In this document: piece after piece, positions 1 through 11,708 of the stretch
Layout of the letters: every line of letters begins with the position of its first letter
Numbering within the stretch: position 1 is the stretch's first letter
Assembly: GCF_026212465.1 (NCBI RefSeq)
Contig: NC_080055.1
Location: forward strand, 23,960,291-24,024,290
DNA: 64,000 bases
DNA from: Amaranthus tricolor
Lineage: Eukaryota; Streptophyta; Magnoliopsida; Caryophyllales; Amaranthaceae
Reading direction: 5' to 3'
Made by a program: the position numbers and the translations under genes
Notes under the pieces: model-generated
Told to the model about the DNA's origin: nothing
The model's database searches: none
Seen by the model: only the letters and a program-made list of their open reading frames with translations

Positions 1-2287
1 CAGAGGATCACAACAAAAAGGTATAAACATGTAATATCAAAAACATTACTCAAAATAATAAATTAGACATTTAGGATGAACCGACCTAAAAAGAAAACAC
101 GACATTCCCTCACTAAATTGTCCGGCACAACTTCATTTCCAATCGTAATAACAAAATTTTTTTTATCATTCACATATGGCAACCCATTTGTTGCGAAACA
201 TTGTCTTATTTTATTTGGATATAAAGTTTTAAAAGGTGGAGGGGACCACTATAAAGTGGTACATACATACTTTGCTAAATTATTAGTAAAGGACAATAAG
301 AGTGGAGGGTCCACTATAAAATAAGGGTAATTAAGGGTAATATTATAAAAAAGACCTAATAAATAAGAAAATAAGACAAACTGAGTAAAATGAATAAATT
401 AGGAAATAAGACAAAGTCATTGAAATGGAGAGATTAGTAAAAGAAACAAAGTTAAAAAAGGTAAATGAAAATCACAAAACTCTTATTACTCTATCAAATC
501 CTACCATATAAAGAAGATTTATCAACCTCATAAATCATCGTTATTTACTAAGACCTTCTCTATATATAACATTCATATATAAGTAATTTCTTTGTTTCTT
601 TTGTTTTTGCAAGGAATACATTGTTTACGAGAATTAAAAAAATCAAAATTCTTAGATGTTGAATATATTTTTTTATTAAATAATAATTTTAATGGCGAAA
701 AAGTGAGAATAATAAGCATTAAAAAATAAAAGTATTAAGATAAAGTCGGTGAAAATTTTTGGGACCACAATTATCGAAAAAAATATTTAAATAAAGTTTG
801 TGGGAAACATGTGAGAAGCACAAGTATTATAAAAATATTAAAATAAAGTTTGTAGAATATATGTGGAGACTGGGATCATAAGAATTAACAAAATATTAAA
901 ATAAGGATGGACAATTTTAATTGTGTCCAAAATTTATGATATAAATAGAATGATTTTTTAGGAGACAATAAATAAAACGTCTAAAAATTATAAATTGGAA
1001 CATCTTTAAGTAACGAAAAGTGTATATACTCCCTTGGGTACTTTGAAGTTGTTCGCACGATGAATGTTCATGGAAATTAAGAAAAATATTATCTTTTAGA
1101 TGGTGGATATATTATTTTATTGAAAAATATAGCGCAATAATTATTAAAAAGTATTTAATTAAAGTTAATGGGAAACATATGGGGCCATAAACAATACTCT
1201 TATAAAAATGTTAAAAAAAAGTCAGTGGAAAATATGCGGAGATCACATGTAAAAATAAAAAATTAAAATGACGCTGAACAACGTTAAATATGCAAAAATT
1301 TTGTTATATATATATAAAATATTTTAGAAAAATAACAAATAAAACGATCCAAAACGACAAATGCAAACATCTTAAAGTGGAGAATCATGGGTTTGCTATA
1401 GTGGTTGAGAATTTTCCTTTTCATTTATATAATGATAAGGATTTGATTCTTACCACCTACATACTACATGAAAGATTAATTCTCTTTTCCCTTTTGCCTG
1501 TAGAGATTCTTACTCCACATCAATTATCAAAAAGAAAATTACTCTAATAATTAGTTTTGAAAGTCAACCACTAATAATTAGTTTTGAAAGTCAACCACTA
1601 TAAAAGCCGCCAATCGATTAGCATTTTAATTAAAAAATTGTATGATATAATAAAAAAAGGAAGAGAGGAAAAACTTTGCGCAAGTGTTACTTGCCAGATA
1701 ATATCCAAAAGTGTGGTGTGTTATAATTTGAGTGAAATTATAGTCCCTTATATAGTGTAACATCTGGCTTACAATAATTAAAATAAGTATATTTTGTATA
1801 ATCAGTAGGATATAGAAAATTAGGATATACAAAGATTACAAGTACATGTTTATCCAGTAATCAGTATTAACATAAGTTTGATTCTGTATTTTATACAATG
1901 TATTAATCACCCAGAAAATAATTATCTTTTGATTTGTAAAGAATAATACCTAATTAACAATAATAGGAAGTATAGCTTGCTGGAAAATGTCATCCTTTTC
2001 AAAATTGATTCCATTCTAATTTTAGAAGATATCAGTTTCAAGATGTACTTGAATTATTCTTAATGTTTAAGTTGTGTTTTCTTGAGAATTAGGTCTTATT
2101 TCAGTTAGAATGAGTATTATTTTTTTACGGGTATTTTCAGTTTGATTTTCACATATCTCTTTCTTTCGTTGTAATCAAAAAGAAAAATAAGTCGGTCAAA
2201 TTGGGATGTTGAAATCTTTGAGAGGTAATAGTTGTATCTTGTCCGTCCTAGCCATTTTGCTCTTTTTACTTAATGGCACGGGGATTA
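1..2287. other. AT-rich intergenic DNA with dispersed repeats
   Basis: I see no coding gene; the short open frames here lack any recognisable domain and are composed of AT-rich codons. From about 590 the sequence is built of a dispersed repeat: phrases like AAAATATTAAAATAAAGTTT followed by GTGG-AAACATGTGG recur several times. Two adjacent copies can be made out, about 590-1026 and 1026-1385. Related copies lie at about 54937-55341 and 58688-59060. The stretch 1555-1600 holds a direct duplication of about 30 bp (TAATTAGTTTTGAAAGTCAA twice). Confidence 0.5.
590..1385. repeat. Two adjacent copies of a CTCCCT-ended MITE-like repeat
   Basis: Copy one (about 590-1026) and copy two (about 1026-1385) share the order: a TAGATG-TGGATATATTATTTTATTGAA block, several AAAGTT-GTGGAAAACATATGG blocks, then a GTCCAAAATTTATGATATAAAT block and an AATAAATAAAAC block. 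Copy two starts TACTCCCTTGG, like the CTCCCTCC ends of many plant Stowaway-type elements. Copies at 54937-55341 and 58688-59060 show the same order, which is the main evidence for a family. Exact ends are uncertain. Confidence 0.45.
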
Positions 2288-2290
2288 TGA
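2288..2290. repeat. Left 3-bp target duplication (TGA) of the CACTA element
   Basis: TGA directly before CATTAGTGG; the same TGA follows CCACTAGTG at 12790-12792. Confidence 0.85.
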
Positions 2291-2309
2291 CATTAGTGGA
2301 AAAAAACGT

Positions 2310-2572
2310 ATCTGCTGCGTGTCATTTGTTGCAGTTTTTTTATATACGCAGCAATAAATAGGAAAAAGAATTTAGAAAAAAAAACCTATTAAATGCTGCA
2401 GTTTCTTCATAGACCGTAGCAAAATAAGCATTGAAGACACTCAAATGTTGCGGTTCTTTGTGTGCCCGCAGCAAATAAGACTCTCAAATGCTGCGGTTGA
2501 TGCTATGCCCGCAGCAAATAGTCCACGAAGAAATCAAATGCTGCAGTTCTTGTTATGACCGCAGTAAATAGT
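2310..2572. repeat. CACTA 5' subterminal repeats (GCTGCGGT / ACCGCAGC)
   Basis: At least five imperfect inverted pairs of the form AAATGCTGCGGTT ... GCCCGCAGCAAAT follow one another at about 35-50 bp spacing. In En/Spm-type elements, short subterminal motifs of this kind are the binding sites of the TNPA-type protein. The same motif, with TATGCTGCGGTT wording, is at the ends of the smaller element at 15579-18849. Confidence 0.8.
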
Positions 2573-4617
2573 CCTCGAATAAAATGGCGCCTTTTAAATT
2601 TTAACGTATATTTTCATAAGAAACCCTTCTGTTTCATTATACCACAAACGAACACACGCACAAACACAAAGGTTTTCTTCTCCGTCCAGACTTCAAACTT
2701 CAAAGTTCTACTGTTCTTGTTCATCATCAAACTTCAAACTTCGAATTTTCATAAACCCCCCACTATTCTTCTACTGTTCTTGTTCATCATCATTCTTCAA
2801 AACCGTTTGAAACCAAAGGCATTTGGTCTTGTTCATCTTCAAAACTCACGAATTAAGGTATTATTTCTCTTTTTAATTTCAATACATACGAAAAACCTTT
2901 AAAATGTGGTTTGTTAATTAATTATTTGCATATTTAGTAATTATTTATGAATGTGGTTTGTGTGGTATGTTAATTATTTGCATATTTTGTTAAAAATGTG
3001 GTTTGTTGTTATACTTATCTTTAATTATTAGAATTAGAATACTTATATTTCTAAGGTTAAATGATTTAATTTTATTATTTATATTTTGAATATGATTTTA
3101 TTTACAATGTAGTGCTTAATATTGAAGTATGAAGTATATAATTAGAATATGTTTGGTTATATAGAATTAGAATATGTTTGGTTATATAAAATTAGAATAT
3201 GAAGTATATGAAGTATGAAGTATGCAATGTTAATTATTCAAAGTATATATTTTTAGGGTTAAATATGTTTGTTATAAATAAGTATATATGTTTAAAAGTT
3301 GTGTATTAATTTTGTTTTGAATTAATTAATCACACTAATTAGCATGACAAAAGATCGTTCTTGGATGTATGGTAGCATTGAATCGTCGAAATTTATTGAT
3401 GGCGTATTAGAACTTTGTAGTATTGCGGTTGAACATCAAGTTAGGACGGGGGGAGTTGGTTTTTATTGCCCATGTGTCACTTGTGGCAATGTATCAAAGG
3501 TAGATAGTGTTGATATCCTTAGGGAGCACATACTTCGACGTGGGTTTAGGCCTCAATATCATGTTTGGGTTTAGCATGGTGAGGAGGGAGTTTACAAAGA
3601 GAAAAGTGTTTTTGAGGACGTCAATAATGTGGCTGATGTCAATGAGGATGTAGTAGATCATGTTGATGGGTATGAGACAGATGAAGAGAATGTCAATGAG
3701 GATGTGGATCGTGTTGATGAGATGATAGAGGGAGTCGAGGATGAGTTAGGAAAACGTCCTCGTGTTTTTGACTTGTTCACAGAGGCTTCTCAAAAGCCTT
3801 TGTACACTGGATGTACAAAGTTCACCAAACTAACAGCAGTGTTGAGAATTTTCAACATTAAGTCAAAGTTCAATTGGAGTGACGCTAGTTTCACAATGTT
3901 ATTAGAAGCGTTAGGTGAGATGCTTCCTGAGGGAAATGAACTTCCAAAGTCGACATATTATGCCAAAAAGCTCATGTGTCCTTTCGGCTTAGAGTACCAG
4001 AAGATTCATGCGTGTCTGAATGATTGTGTGTTGTATCGGAATGAAAACGAGAAATTAGAAGAGTGTCCTAGGTGTGGGTTATCGCGCTACAAGCGTAATG
4101 GGGCTCGGGATGCTAAAGGGCCCCCGGCTAAGGTATTGTGGTATCTTCCAATAATACCTAGATTCAAGCGCTTGTTTTCTATAAAGAAAGATGCGTTAAA
4201 TTTGAGGTGGCATGCAGATAGGGTGAAGAAAGGTCACTTGCTCACACATCCATCTGATTCTCCGGAGTGGAAGAGTATTGATAGGTTGCATAAGACTTTT
4301 GGGGTTGAGGTTCGTAATTTAAGGCTTGGACTGTGTACGGATGGAATGAAGCCATTCGGCAATCTTAGTTCTCAACATAGTACTTGGTCGGTACTGTTAG
4401 TGATCTATAATTTGCCACCTTGGTTTTGTATGAAGCGTAAGTACATTATGCTTTCGCTTCTTATCTCGGGTCCTAAACAACCTGGCAATGACATAGATGT
4501 ATATCTTACACCTCTCGTTGAGGATTTGAGAAAGATGTGGGATGAAGGCGTTTCAGTGTTTGATGCATATGCTAATGAGGAGTTCACCTTGCGTGCAATG
4601 CTTTTATGCACCGTTCA

Positions 4618-6308
4618 TGTAACACCCCGTAATTTATCGGGTTTAAAAAGAAAATATAATAAAATAAAATAAATAAGTAATATTAAATTATATTATTTTA
4701 CATAGATAATTATAAGGAATAAAGTAAGTTAAATTTTAACGGTAACGGGTTTTATCGCGTACGATGTTATCACGTGGCGTTTCTTTTCTGTTTTAACAAT
4801 AATATAATAATTACTTAATTAATTAATTGAAAAAAAAATAAAAATTAAGGGAAATTAAAGGGGGTGGCCGGTTGTGTGGGCATGGGAGGAGTCTTGTAAC
4901 TCCTCTCATAATTGTGTATTATGGCACAATTATGATCATTGCCTTAAGTTGCTTATTAATCCTTAAACTTCCTTTGATTTCATCACCTTTCTAACTTTTC
5001 AAGAGCACACAAAAAAATTCAGAAAAGTTCTTCCTTTCTTTCCTCTTGTTTCGGCTCACTTCAAAAAAAAAATAAATTTTTTTGTTCCATCCAATCTTTT
5101 GATCAAAGGGACCTCGATTCATAAGAGGGCGAAATCTCTATCGTGAATAAACATCGTTTGGTTGCAGCGCTTAAAGGTACACGCTTAGTTCATACTGTTT
5201 ATGTGGTTGTGCAAGTAGTGTTGTTTCATTTCTAATCGAGGCATTGTAAATCACATAAGGATTAGACATCTCAAATAATTTGACAGAAGATAATTGAAAA
5301 TTGAGAATTTATGTGTTTGTTACCCAAAGGGGTTAATGTTTTGGTTTGTACCATGTTACCCAAAGGGGTTAACGTATTGGTTTGGATTATTACAATTATT
5401 GTTCCCATGACAGTTTTGGATCATTACGGTCACTATGGGGATATGCATACTTTAGTCTTTGACGACCCGAACAGGACGGGCAACGTCTTAGGTCGGTGGT
5501 TGCCTTGGGATTAGCTCTCCCAAGTGTATTCCTCCAAAAGATTTGGATTTATACTTGAATGACCATAACAGGACGGACAACGTTACAAGTTGGGGATTAA
5601 CTAATAATGAATGTATTAGAGCCTATGCATGCTAGGATAAACACATTGCTTATTTTCAACTTGTTTGACATTTGTATGAAGTCTCTGACATGTATTGGAT
5701 TGTTTCTTTGGAACCTACTGCGTGTTGTCATACGACGACTGGTAAGTTGATTGCAGGTGGGGACTGGAGTGAGGTCTCGACTTAGATCCCGTAATCATCA
5801 AGACTATGCTTTGTCTTTTGTATTTAGATTATGAATAGAAAGAAACTCCGAATTTATGTAACAAGAGATAGAGTTGTTTTCTTTTCGCTTTTGTCAAATT
5901 CCTTTAGTTGATCTAGAGGCCAGTAGGCTCTCGAGTTGTACCTAAGAACTTCCGCTGACTTATTTTCTTTCACGCTGGTACTGTTTTTTTGTTTTAGTTA
6001 TATTTCTTTATTAACGGAACATTGACGATCCTAGAAAAGTCTTCTCTAGAGTCCAAAGAGTGAACCGGAATCTGTATTTTCATATGGATGTCCGGGTCAC
6101 TTAAACCGGGCCAGTAGGCTCTCGAGTTGTACCTAAGAACTTCCGCTGACTTATTTTCTTTCACGCTGGTACTGTTTTCTGTTTTAGTCATATTTCTTAA
6201 TCGATGGAACATTGACGATCCTAAAAAAGTCTTCTTTAGAGTCCAAAAAATGAACCGGAATCTGTATTTTCATATGGATTTCCGGGTCACTTAAACCGGG
6301 CCGTTACA
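4618..6308. mobile_element. Solo-LTR-like insertion (probably Ty3/gypsy) inside TNP2
   Basis: The 1691-bp block starts TGTAACACCCCG and ends CCGGGCCGTTACA, so it has TG...CA ends and short inverted termini. It is flanked by GTTCA (4613-4617) and GTTAA (6309-6313), a 5-bp duplication with one change. Removing it and one flank copy rejoins the TNP2 frame as C-T-V-N-D-F, the expected family wording. No gag or pol coding is visible, so a solo LTR is the best reading. Plant gypsy LTRs often begin TGTAACACC, which supports that class by inference. A 191-bp unit (starting CCAGTAGGCT at 5920 and again at 6111) is tandemly duplicated at the right end, and a shorter duplication around ACCCAAAGGGGTTAA lies at 5321-5385. 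Confidence 0.78.
5920..6301. repeat. 191-bp tandem duplication at the end of the LTR-like block
   Basis: CCAGTAGGCTCTCGAGTTGT occurs at 5920 and 6111, and the two units run on almost identically through TTCTTTCACGCTGGTACTG and the closing ACTTAAACCGGGCC. The second unit ends at the insertion's right border. Confidence 0.85.
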
Positions 6309-8393
6309 GTTAATGATTTTTCGGTATATGGCAACTTATCGGGATATGAGAACAAAGGGAAGAAAGCATGCCTAATATGTATCGATGACTTGGAATCCAC
6401 GTGGATTCCTAAGTGCAAACACGTATTCATGCACCATCGAAAGTACCTCCCACGAGATCACCAATATCGTAAGAAGAAGAAGATGTTCAACGGAGAGGTT
6501 GAGGACCATGTAGCTCGTCGACCGTTGACTGATTATGAGGTTTATGAACAGGTTAAGGGAGTTGAGACTGTATTTGGTAAAACAGGGCAAGTGCAAGGGG
6601 GTGAAGACCGATTATGGAAAAAAGAATCAATCTTTTGGAAGCTTCCATATTGGAGAGATCTACAGGTTAGGTATTGTCTTGACGTTATGCATATAGAGAA
6701 AAATGTATGCGATGCCATACTCGGGACTCTCATGAACATTCCGGGTAAGACAAAGGATGTTAGGGCCGTGCGAGATTGGTTTGAATGTAAGGGTCTTTGT
6801 CCGGAGTTGTGAGCACATGTTAAGGTGAGTAAGAAAAGAAATAGAACTGATGAAGTTGGTGGCAGTAACAAGGGAAAGGGCGGTAAGAAGAAGATGAGTA
6901 ATGACAAAGTTTATTTGCCTCCAGCTTGCTACACATCGTCCAAAGCATAGAAGCGGGCATTTTGTGAGTCTTTGTATGGCATTAAGGTTCTGTCTGGGTA
7001 CTCATCCAACATGAAGGGATTTATGAGCCTAAATGGTGAGCTGAAGTTGGGAAGCATGAAATCTCACGATTGCCATGTAATGATGCAAGTGTTTTTTACC
7101 AATTGCAATCTGTGGAATACTGCCAAAACATGTGAGATATGCTATTACCGAGCTATGTTCGTTCTTCAACACAATTTGTAGTAAAGTTCTTGATCCCTTT
7201 AAACTTGATGCTCTGCAAGTCGACGTGATTGTAACTTTATGCAAGTTTGAGATGTATTTTCCACCTTTTTTCTTTGACATAATGGTTCATCTTATTGTCC
7301 ATCTCGTTCGTGAGATCAAGCTTTTGGGGTCCTTTTTTTAAGGTGGTGTTATCCTTTTGAAAGACACATGGGTGTTTTACAAAACAAGGTGAAGAATCTA
7401 GCACAACCCGAGGGGAGTATGATTCAAGGCACTGTGAGCAATGAGATTAGTAAATTTATAGCCGAGTATTTGGCCATGGCAAAGCCTATTGAACTTCCTA
7501 CCTCTAGACATGAAGGAAGGCTTGAGGGAAAAGGAACAATTGGCTCCAAATCGGTCACACCTCCTCGAGACAGCCTTCTACAAGCACACTTGTATGTGTT
7601 GCATCATATTCCGGAAGTTCATCCTTTTTTGAGTGAGCACTTTGATATATTGCGCGCAAAACATCCTTCTAAAGGGGATAGGGCATTGATACAGTTGCAT
7701 AACAAGACTTTTATTAATTGGTTTCATAATCGAGTAATATGCGAAGAACTCAAGGGTGTATCTGAAATTGTTAAGTGGTTAGCTTTTGGTCCGCGTGATG
7801 ATGTCAACAAATATGAGGGTTACGATATCAATGGCTTCACATTTTGGACTGAGGGTCAAGATAAGATGACCAGACAAGAAGTCATCTTATCTATAGAATA
7901 GTGGAGTTTCTATTTTGGCGTCATCTACATTTTACGCGAGTGCGAAGGATCAAGCGCCGGTTGATGCTAAATTGGTATACTACGGGCGGGTACAAAAAAT
8001 ATGGTAGCTTGACTACTCTACTTTCAATATTGGTCTTTTCAAATATAAGTGGGTAGATAATAATCGACGATGCATAAAAAATGACGACCCTTGTGGATTC
8101 ACTCTTGTAGACTTAGCTCGTTTGCGTGATAGTGAGGAGCCATTCTTACTAGCCACACAAGCCAAGAAAGTATTCTACACTGTAGACCCGTCTGATAAAA
8201 AATGGTCTATTGTTGTACTGGGAAAAAGAAGCATCCTTGGTATAGGTGATGTTGAGGATGAGGAAGAATATGAAGCTTTTGAAGACTCCCCTTCCTTTAT
8301 CAATCCAAAATCAGTGGATCAAGATGATGTAGATGTTGGTTATATGCGTGAAGATCACACGGAATGAATACATTTGAATTAAGTGATTCACAA

Positions 8394-8565
8394 GTATGAA
8401 TTTTAAGCTTTTTAAAGTTTTTTTTGGCACTTTCGCGCATAAAGTAGCTCAAACGTGGTTTGTTTTGCATGAAACTTTGCACACAACACTATTTGTTATA
8501 TATTATTGTGTTGAACGTATTAGAATTGTAAATCATAGTCATACTCTTAATATTACTTAGCTTGT
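8394..8565 (+). repeat. Lone copy of the 169-bp CACTA-internal repeat
   Basis: This stretch, 26 bp after the TNP2 stop, matches the tandem unit at 11709-12486: TTTTAAGCTTTTTAAAG, GCGCATAAAGTAGCTC, TGCATGAAACTTTGCACACA and TATATTATTGTGTTGAA occur in the same order. It is more diverged than the array copies are from each other, and it lies in the same orientation. Confidence 0.85.
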
Positions 8566-8610
8566 GTTCTAATATATTTCTATTCATACTCTTTCAGATA
8601 CTGATATACA

Positions 8611-10064
8611 ATGCATCTATTCAGAGACGAAATTGTCCCCGAGATTGAGACCTCGGATAATGAGCAACGTGGTTACGACAGTGAAGAGGACCAAATTGTG
8701 AGATACGAGCGTATGGCTGAGACGCTCCATCACTTGACAATGATTTTGAGACTGAAGACGCCCCACTAATAATGGATGCTCCCACTACCAGTAAGAAAAG
8801 AAAAGGGCGAGGTCCTACGAAAAACCTCAAAGTCACAGAACCCATGCATTTGGAATATAATGCATTGGGTCAACCCTGCGGAAAATGGCGTAGGCAATAT
8901 GGAAAACAAGTGGGCCTATGTATCCGTAAGATTTCCATATTTCACGCATAGAACGAAGTTTCAGAGGGTTTGAAGAACTCTCTATGGAATGATACTGTGG
9001 TAAGCAACTTTACTATTTTTATTCATTTAGTTTTATTTTAAAATTAATTTAATAGACACTAATAAATATAATTTTTATTGTAGAATCTTTTTCACATCGA
9101 TAGCGATGAGGAGAAGAAGAATGTGTTTCTTTCAGCTGTTGCTGAAAGATTCAGAGATTTCAAATCCAAGCTAGTTACTGGCTGGATTACGAAGAGGCGT
9201 GCCCGTACGACCAAAAAGGTCAAAACGGGAAACGAAGGTGGAGAGCAAGCACCTTCGAAGATGCCCTACGAAATATGGGGTTACATATCGAAGAGGGAAT
9301 GGGAGGTTTTTGTTGCCAAAAGAACAACTCCCATTGAAGTTGTAAGTATTTCATATTATATTATAGCTTTTGATTTGAATTTACTTCTTTTGATTCAATC
9401 ATTAAACTAATATATGACATTTGATTTCTATTGATTAATTAGGAAAAGCGTGGTAAAGCTTCTGAATCAGCAAGCAAAAGGAAGTTTTACCATCGCTTGG
9501 GCCAAAAAACGTACGATGAGGTCCGAAAAGAGTGGGTGGATGCGGGTTTATACTCCAATCAAAGTTCATCCACGCCCTCATCTACAACTACCTCCGCATC
9601 CTTGAATACTCCTGCTGGAGATCGGGTGCGAGATTGGTATTACGGGCTCCATTCCTGAGATGCAAGTGGTAAATTTACCATTAATAATCCGGGAACGAAA
9701 AAGATTGCTGACGCTGTGGTGAGTTTTGAAATTATTAATTAAGTATATTCTTGATTTGTTTTGTATTTTTTGGCTTCGATTTACTTATACTAATTGTTAT
9801 ATATGTCACTTTTTATTTGAACAGATGGGCTGGAAGGAAAAAGAAGCTACGGGGGAGTTTACCCCCAAGAGGCAATGTTGAAGCATTGCATATGGTCTTA
9901 GGGAAAGACCATAGTGGGCGGGTAGTCGGAAAAGAAGGCGTCCGTGTGGGGTTACAGAAGGCATTCGGTAAAGAGTGTGTTGCTACTCAATCCCGAACGA
10001 TGCTGCGGGATGAAGTAGAAACCCTCAGAGCAGAAATTACGAAGGCGTTCTCGCCAAACTAGCC
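8611..10064 (+). pseudogene. CACTA second ORF, Transposase_24 (Ptta/En/Spm) type, broken
   Basis: Key blocks are KRKGRGPTKNLKVTEP followed by a GQPCGKWRRQYGKQVGLCIR segment (about 8789-8946), then DEEKKNVFLSAVAERFRDFK and MPYEIWGYISKREWEVF (9084-9340), KRKFYHRLGQKTYDEVRKEW (9478-9540), and HMVLGKDHSGRVVGKEGVRV (9889-9950). The RGPTK box and the closing GR-V-GxEGV box are family hallmarks. Likely introns lie at 9000-9083, 9342-9442 and 9719-9824. A frameshift near 8750, an internal TAG at about 8950 and a stop near 9656 break it. The first ATG chosen (8611) opens an acidic leader. In the family this protein is thought to assist transposition by binding element ends. Confidence 0.82.
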
Positions 10065-10067
10065 GTC

Positions 10068-11697
10068 GTGTTGCAGAAGATGCGAGCACCCACTGTTGAC
10101 TTGGCAAACCTGATTGTCGAGGATCAGGAAAGTCAACATGGGGATCCTAATGCTTCGGTCGAGCCAACACCCGAGCCCATTACCCCCGTAGCACCCCAGC
10201 CCATTACTACCCCTGACGGGGAAAACCCCACACCGGAGACCATAAACTCCGTTGCTCAAAATCCGGAGCCAACTCCGGAGCCAGTGGTACAGGTACATAG
10301 TTTTTAAATATATAAGCACTTATTAATTTAAATTGCAATGCGTTTTAATATTTTTTTATGATGTTTATTATACTAAACGACACAATTTTCAGGAGGCGAC
10401 TCCTTGTTCTCTTTTGCTGCCTCAGTTAGGTGTTGCTAGTGATGGCGACTTAACTGAGGTTGCATATGATGTGGCCCAGCCAACCAAAGAGGGCCAAACA
10501 GTGCATTCGATGCCTGTTACAAGTGGCCACATCAGTGTGACCGTGGAAACTATTCTAAAGGGGTTTGAAGATTTCTCACTCCCGGTTCCAATGCCAGAAT
10601 AGAGCCTTGAGAAACTATCAGACGCCCTAGGTAGTTTCGTCACATGGCCATATGCTTGGGTCCGATTCACTAACATTGTAAGAATCATTTGTACCTTATT
10701 TATTTTTATTTTTTAATTGCACGCTTACACTAATTTATTTGTATAAATTGAAATAGCAAAAGAGTCCAAAGAGATCTTGGAGAGAGATCGGTTCCTCAGC
10801 AAAGGTGTCGACTGGGTCAAAGTCGATGCCAAGCATTCCAATTTTGACTGATGCGGAGCTAAAAGATGTCTCTCAAAATTGGAAATGGCCGCACACTTTG
10901 TGCATCTTGCATAAGTGAGGAGGATCCAATCATTCTAAACCTGCAGAAGGAACAATTCTGCTTTTTAGAGAGCCCATTTGTAATTATTGGTCCTAGTGAC
11001 ATTGGGCAATTTTTGAGAGGAGAGATGTTGAACGTAGCTCTTATCCATGTCTACATGAGGTGATGTTCATTATCTTACAAGTTAGGCATTGTTGTTTAAT
11101 TGTTTTAATAACCGAATTATTGACAAAATTTTCTTATTCGTGAATTTAGTGCGGCTTATGAGGAGCTAAATTCTTGCGAACCTCCAATAAAATTTGGATG
11201 GTTTTGTCCTGAGTCGATTTGGGGTACTAATGTGTAAATGATCCAGATGACGTCAGAGAATACATTGAGACTTCTTTGGCTAATTCCCTTGCATCTAAAC
11301 ACACGTTCATTCTGGCTCCATATGTGGAAGAGTAAGTTTTATTTTTGAAATTGAACTTATCTTTTGATTTTTAAGTTCACATAATCTCTAATTTGTTGAT
11401 TTTAACTTTGCGTTTGTAGTTTGCATTGGATACTTTTGGTCATTTGTCCTTTAACAAACATTGTGCACGTCTTCGACTCATTACAAAAACCTCAAAGCCC
11501 GCCTCACAACACAAAATTCAAAGCGTTGTTGAATGCGTACGTAATATTAATTATTTTACCAATTTGATTTAATTAAGTGTTATATATGTATATAAATAGT
11601 ATTACTTTTCCCATGCGTTTCAGCACAATGAAAAAAGTGCGTGGACAAATGGGATCAACATCCAGAGCCACATTTCCGAAATGGACAACAATAAAGG
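10068..11697 (+). pseudogene. Ulp1-like (C48) cysteine protease region of the CACTA ORF2, truncated
   Basis: A proline/glutamate-rich linker (PTPEPITPVAPQPITTP, 10173-10220) precedes a region ending NLQKEQFCFLESPFV and DIGQFLRGEMLNVALIHVYM (about 10940-11060). Exons at about 11150-11331 and 11420-11540 continue with KFGWFCPES, FILAPYVEE and LHWILLVICPLTNIVHVFDS. The LHW histidine (about 11424) and the FDS aspartate (about 11475) match the catalytic His and Asp of Ulp1/SENP proteases. The last exon ends FPKWTTIK at about 11695. The block that should carry the catalytic Cys is absent and a 169-bp repeat array begins instead. Frameshifts near 10910 and 11235 also occur. It probably continued the 8611-10064 gene. 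Ulp1-like domains in plant CACTA and MULE elements are known, but their role is unclear. Confidence 0.75.
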
Positions 11698-11708
11698 TAC
11701 ACAAATTC

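Larger units (their letters stand above)
3344..8367 (+). pseudogene. TNP2-like CACTA transposase pseudogene
   Basis: Conserved blocks are collinear. (1) 3344-3574 is a transposase-associated domain with the CPCVTCGN zinc-type motif and a GFRPQYHVWV end; a TAG at 3572 falls where a codon before HGEEG is expected. (2) 3629-4617 then 6309-6809 is the Transposase_21/TNP2 core, including CPRCGLSRYK, LRLGLCTDGMKPFG, GNLSGYENKGKKAC and YCLDVMHIEKNVCD. (3) 6972-7341 carries SHDCHVMMQ and FFDIMVHLIVHLVREI. (4) 7368-7901 continues into the DUF4218 tail and the start of DUF4216. (5) 7902-8367 is the DUF4216 remainder (NSGVSILA to FYTVDPSDKKW). Stops at 3572, 6810, about 6947 and 8006, plus frameshifts near 7120, 7345 and 7900, disable it. 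A 1.7 kb insertion also splits it at 4618. The role would have been cutting the CACTA ends. Identification is firm; the original intron structure is not resolved. Confidence 0.92.

Noticed and set aside
2555..2902. 115-codon frame in the CACTA leader
   Set aside because: It is made of CTTCAAACTTC-type simple repeats in the untranslated leader, and the small CACTA element has a similar non-coding leader.
4618..4672. C-terminal 18 codons of the open frame at 3629-4672
   Set aside because: These lie in the inserted LTR-like block and are not part of the transposase; the frame is a chimera.
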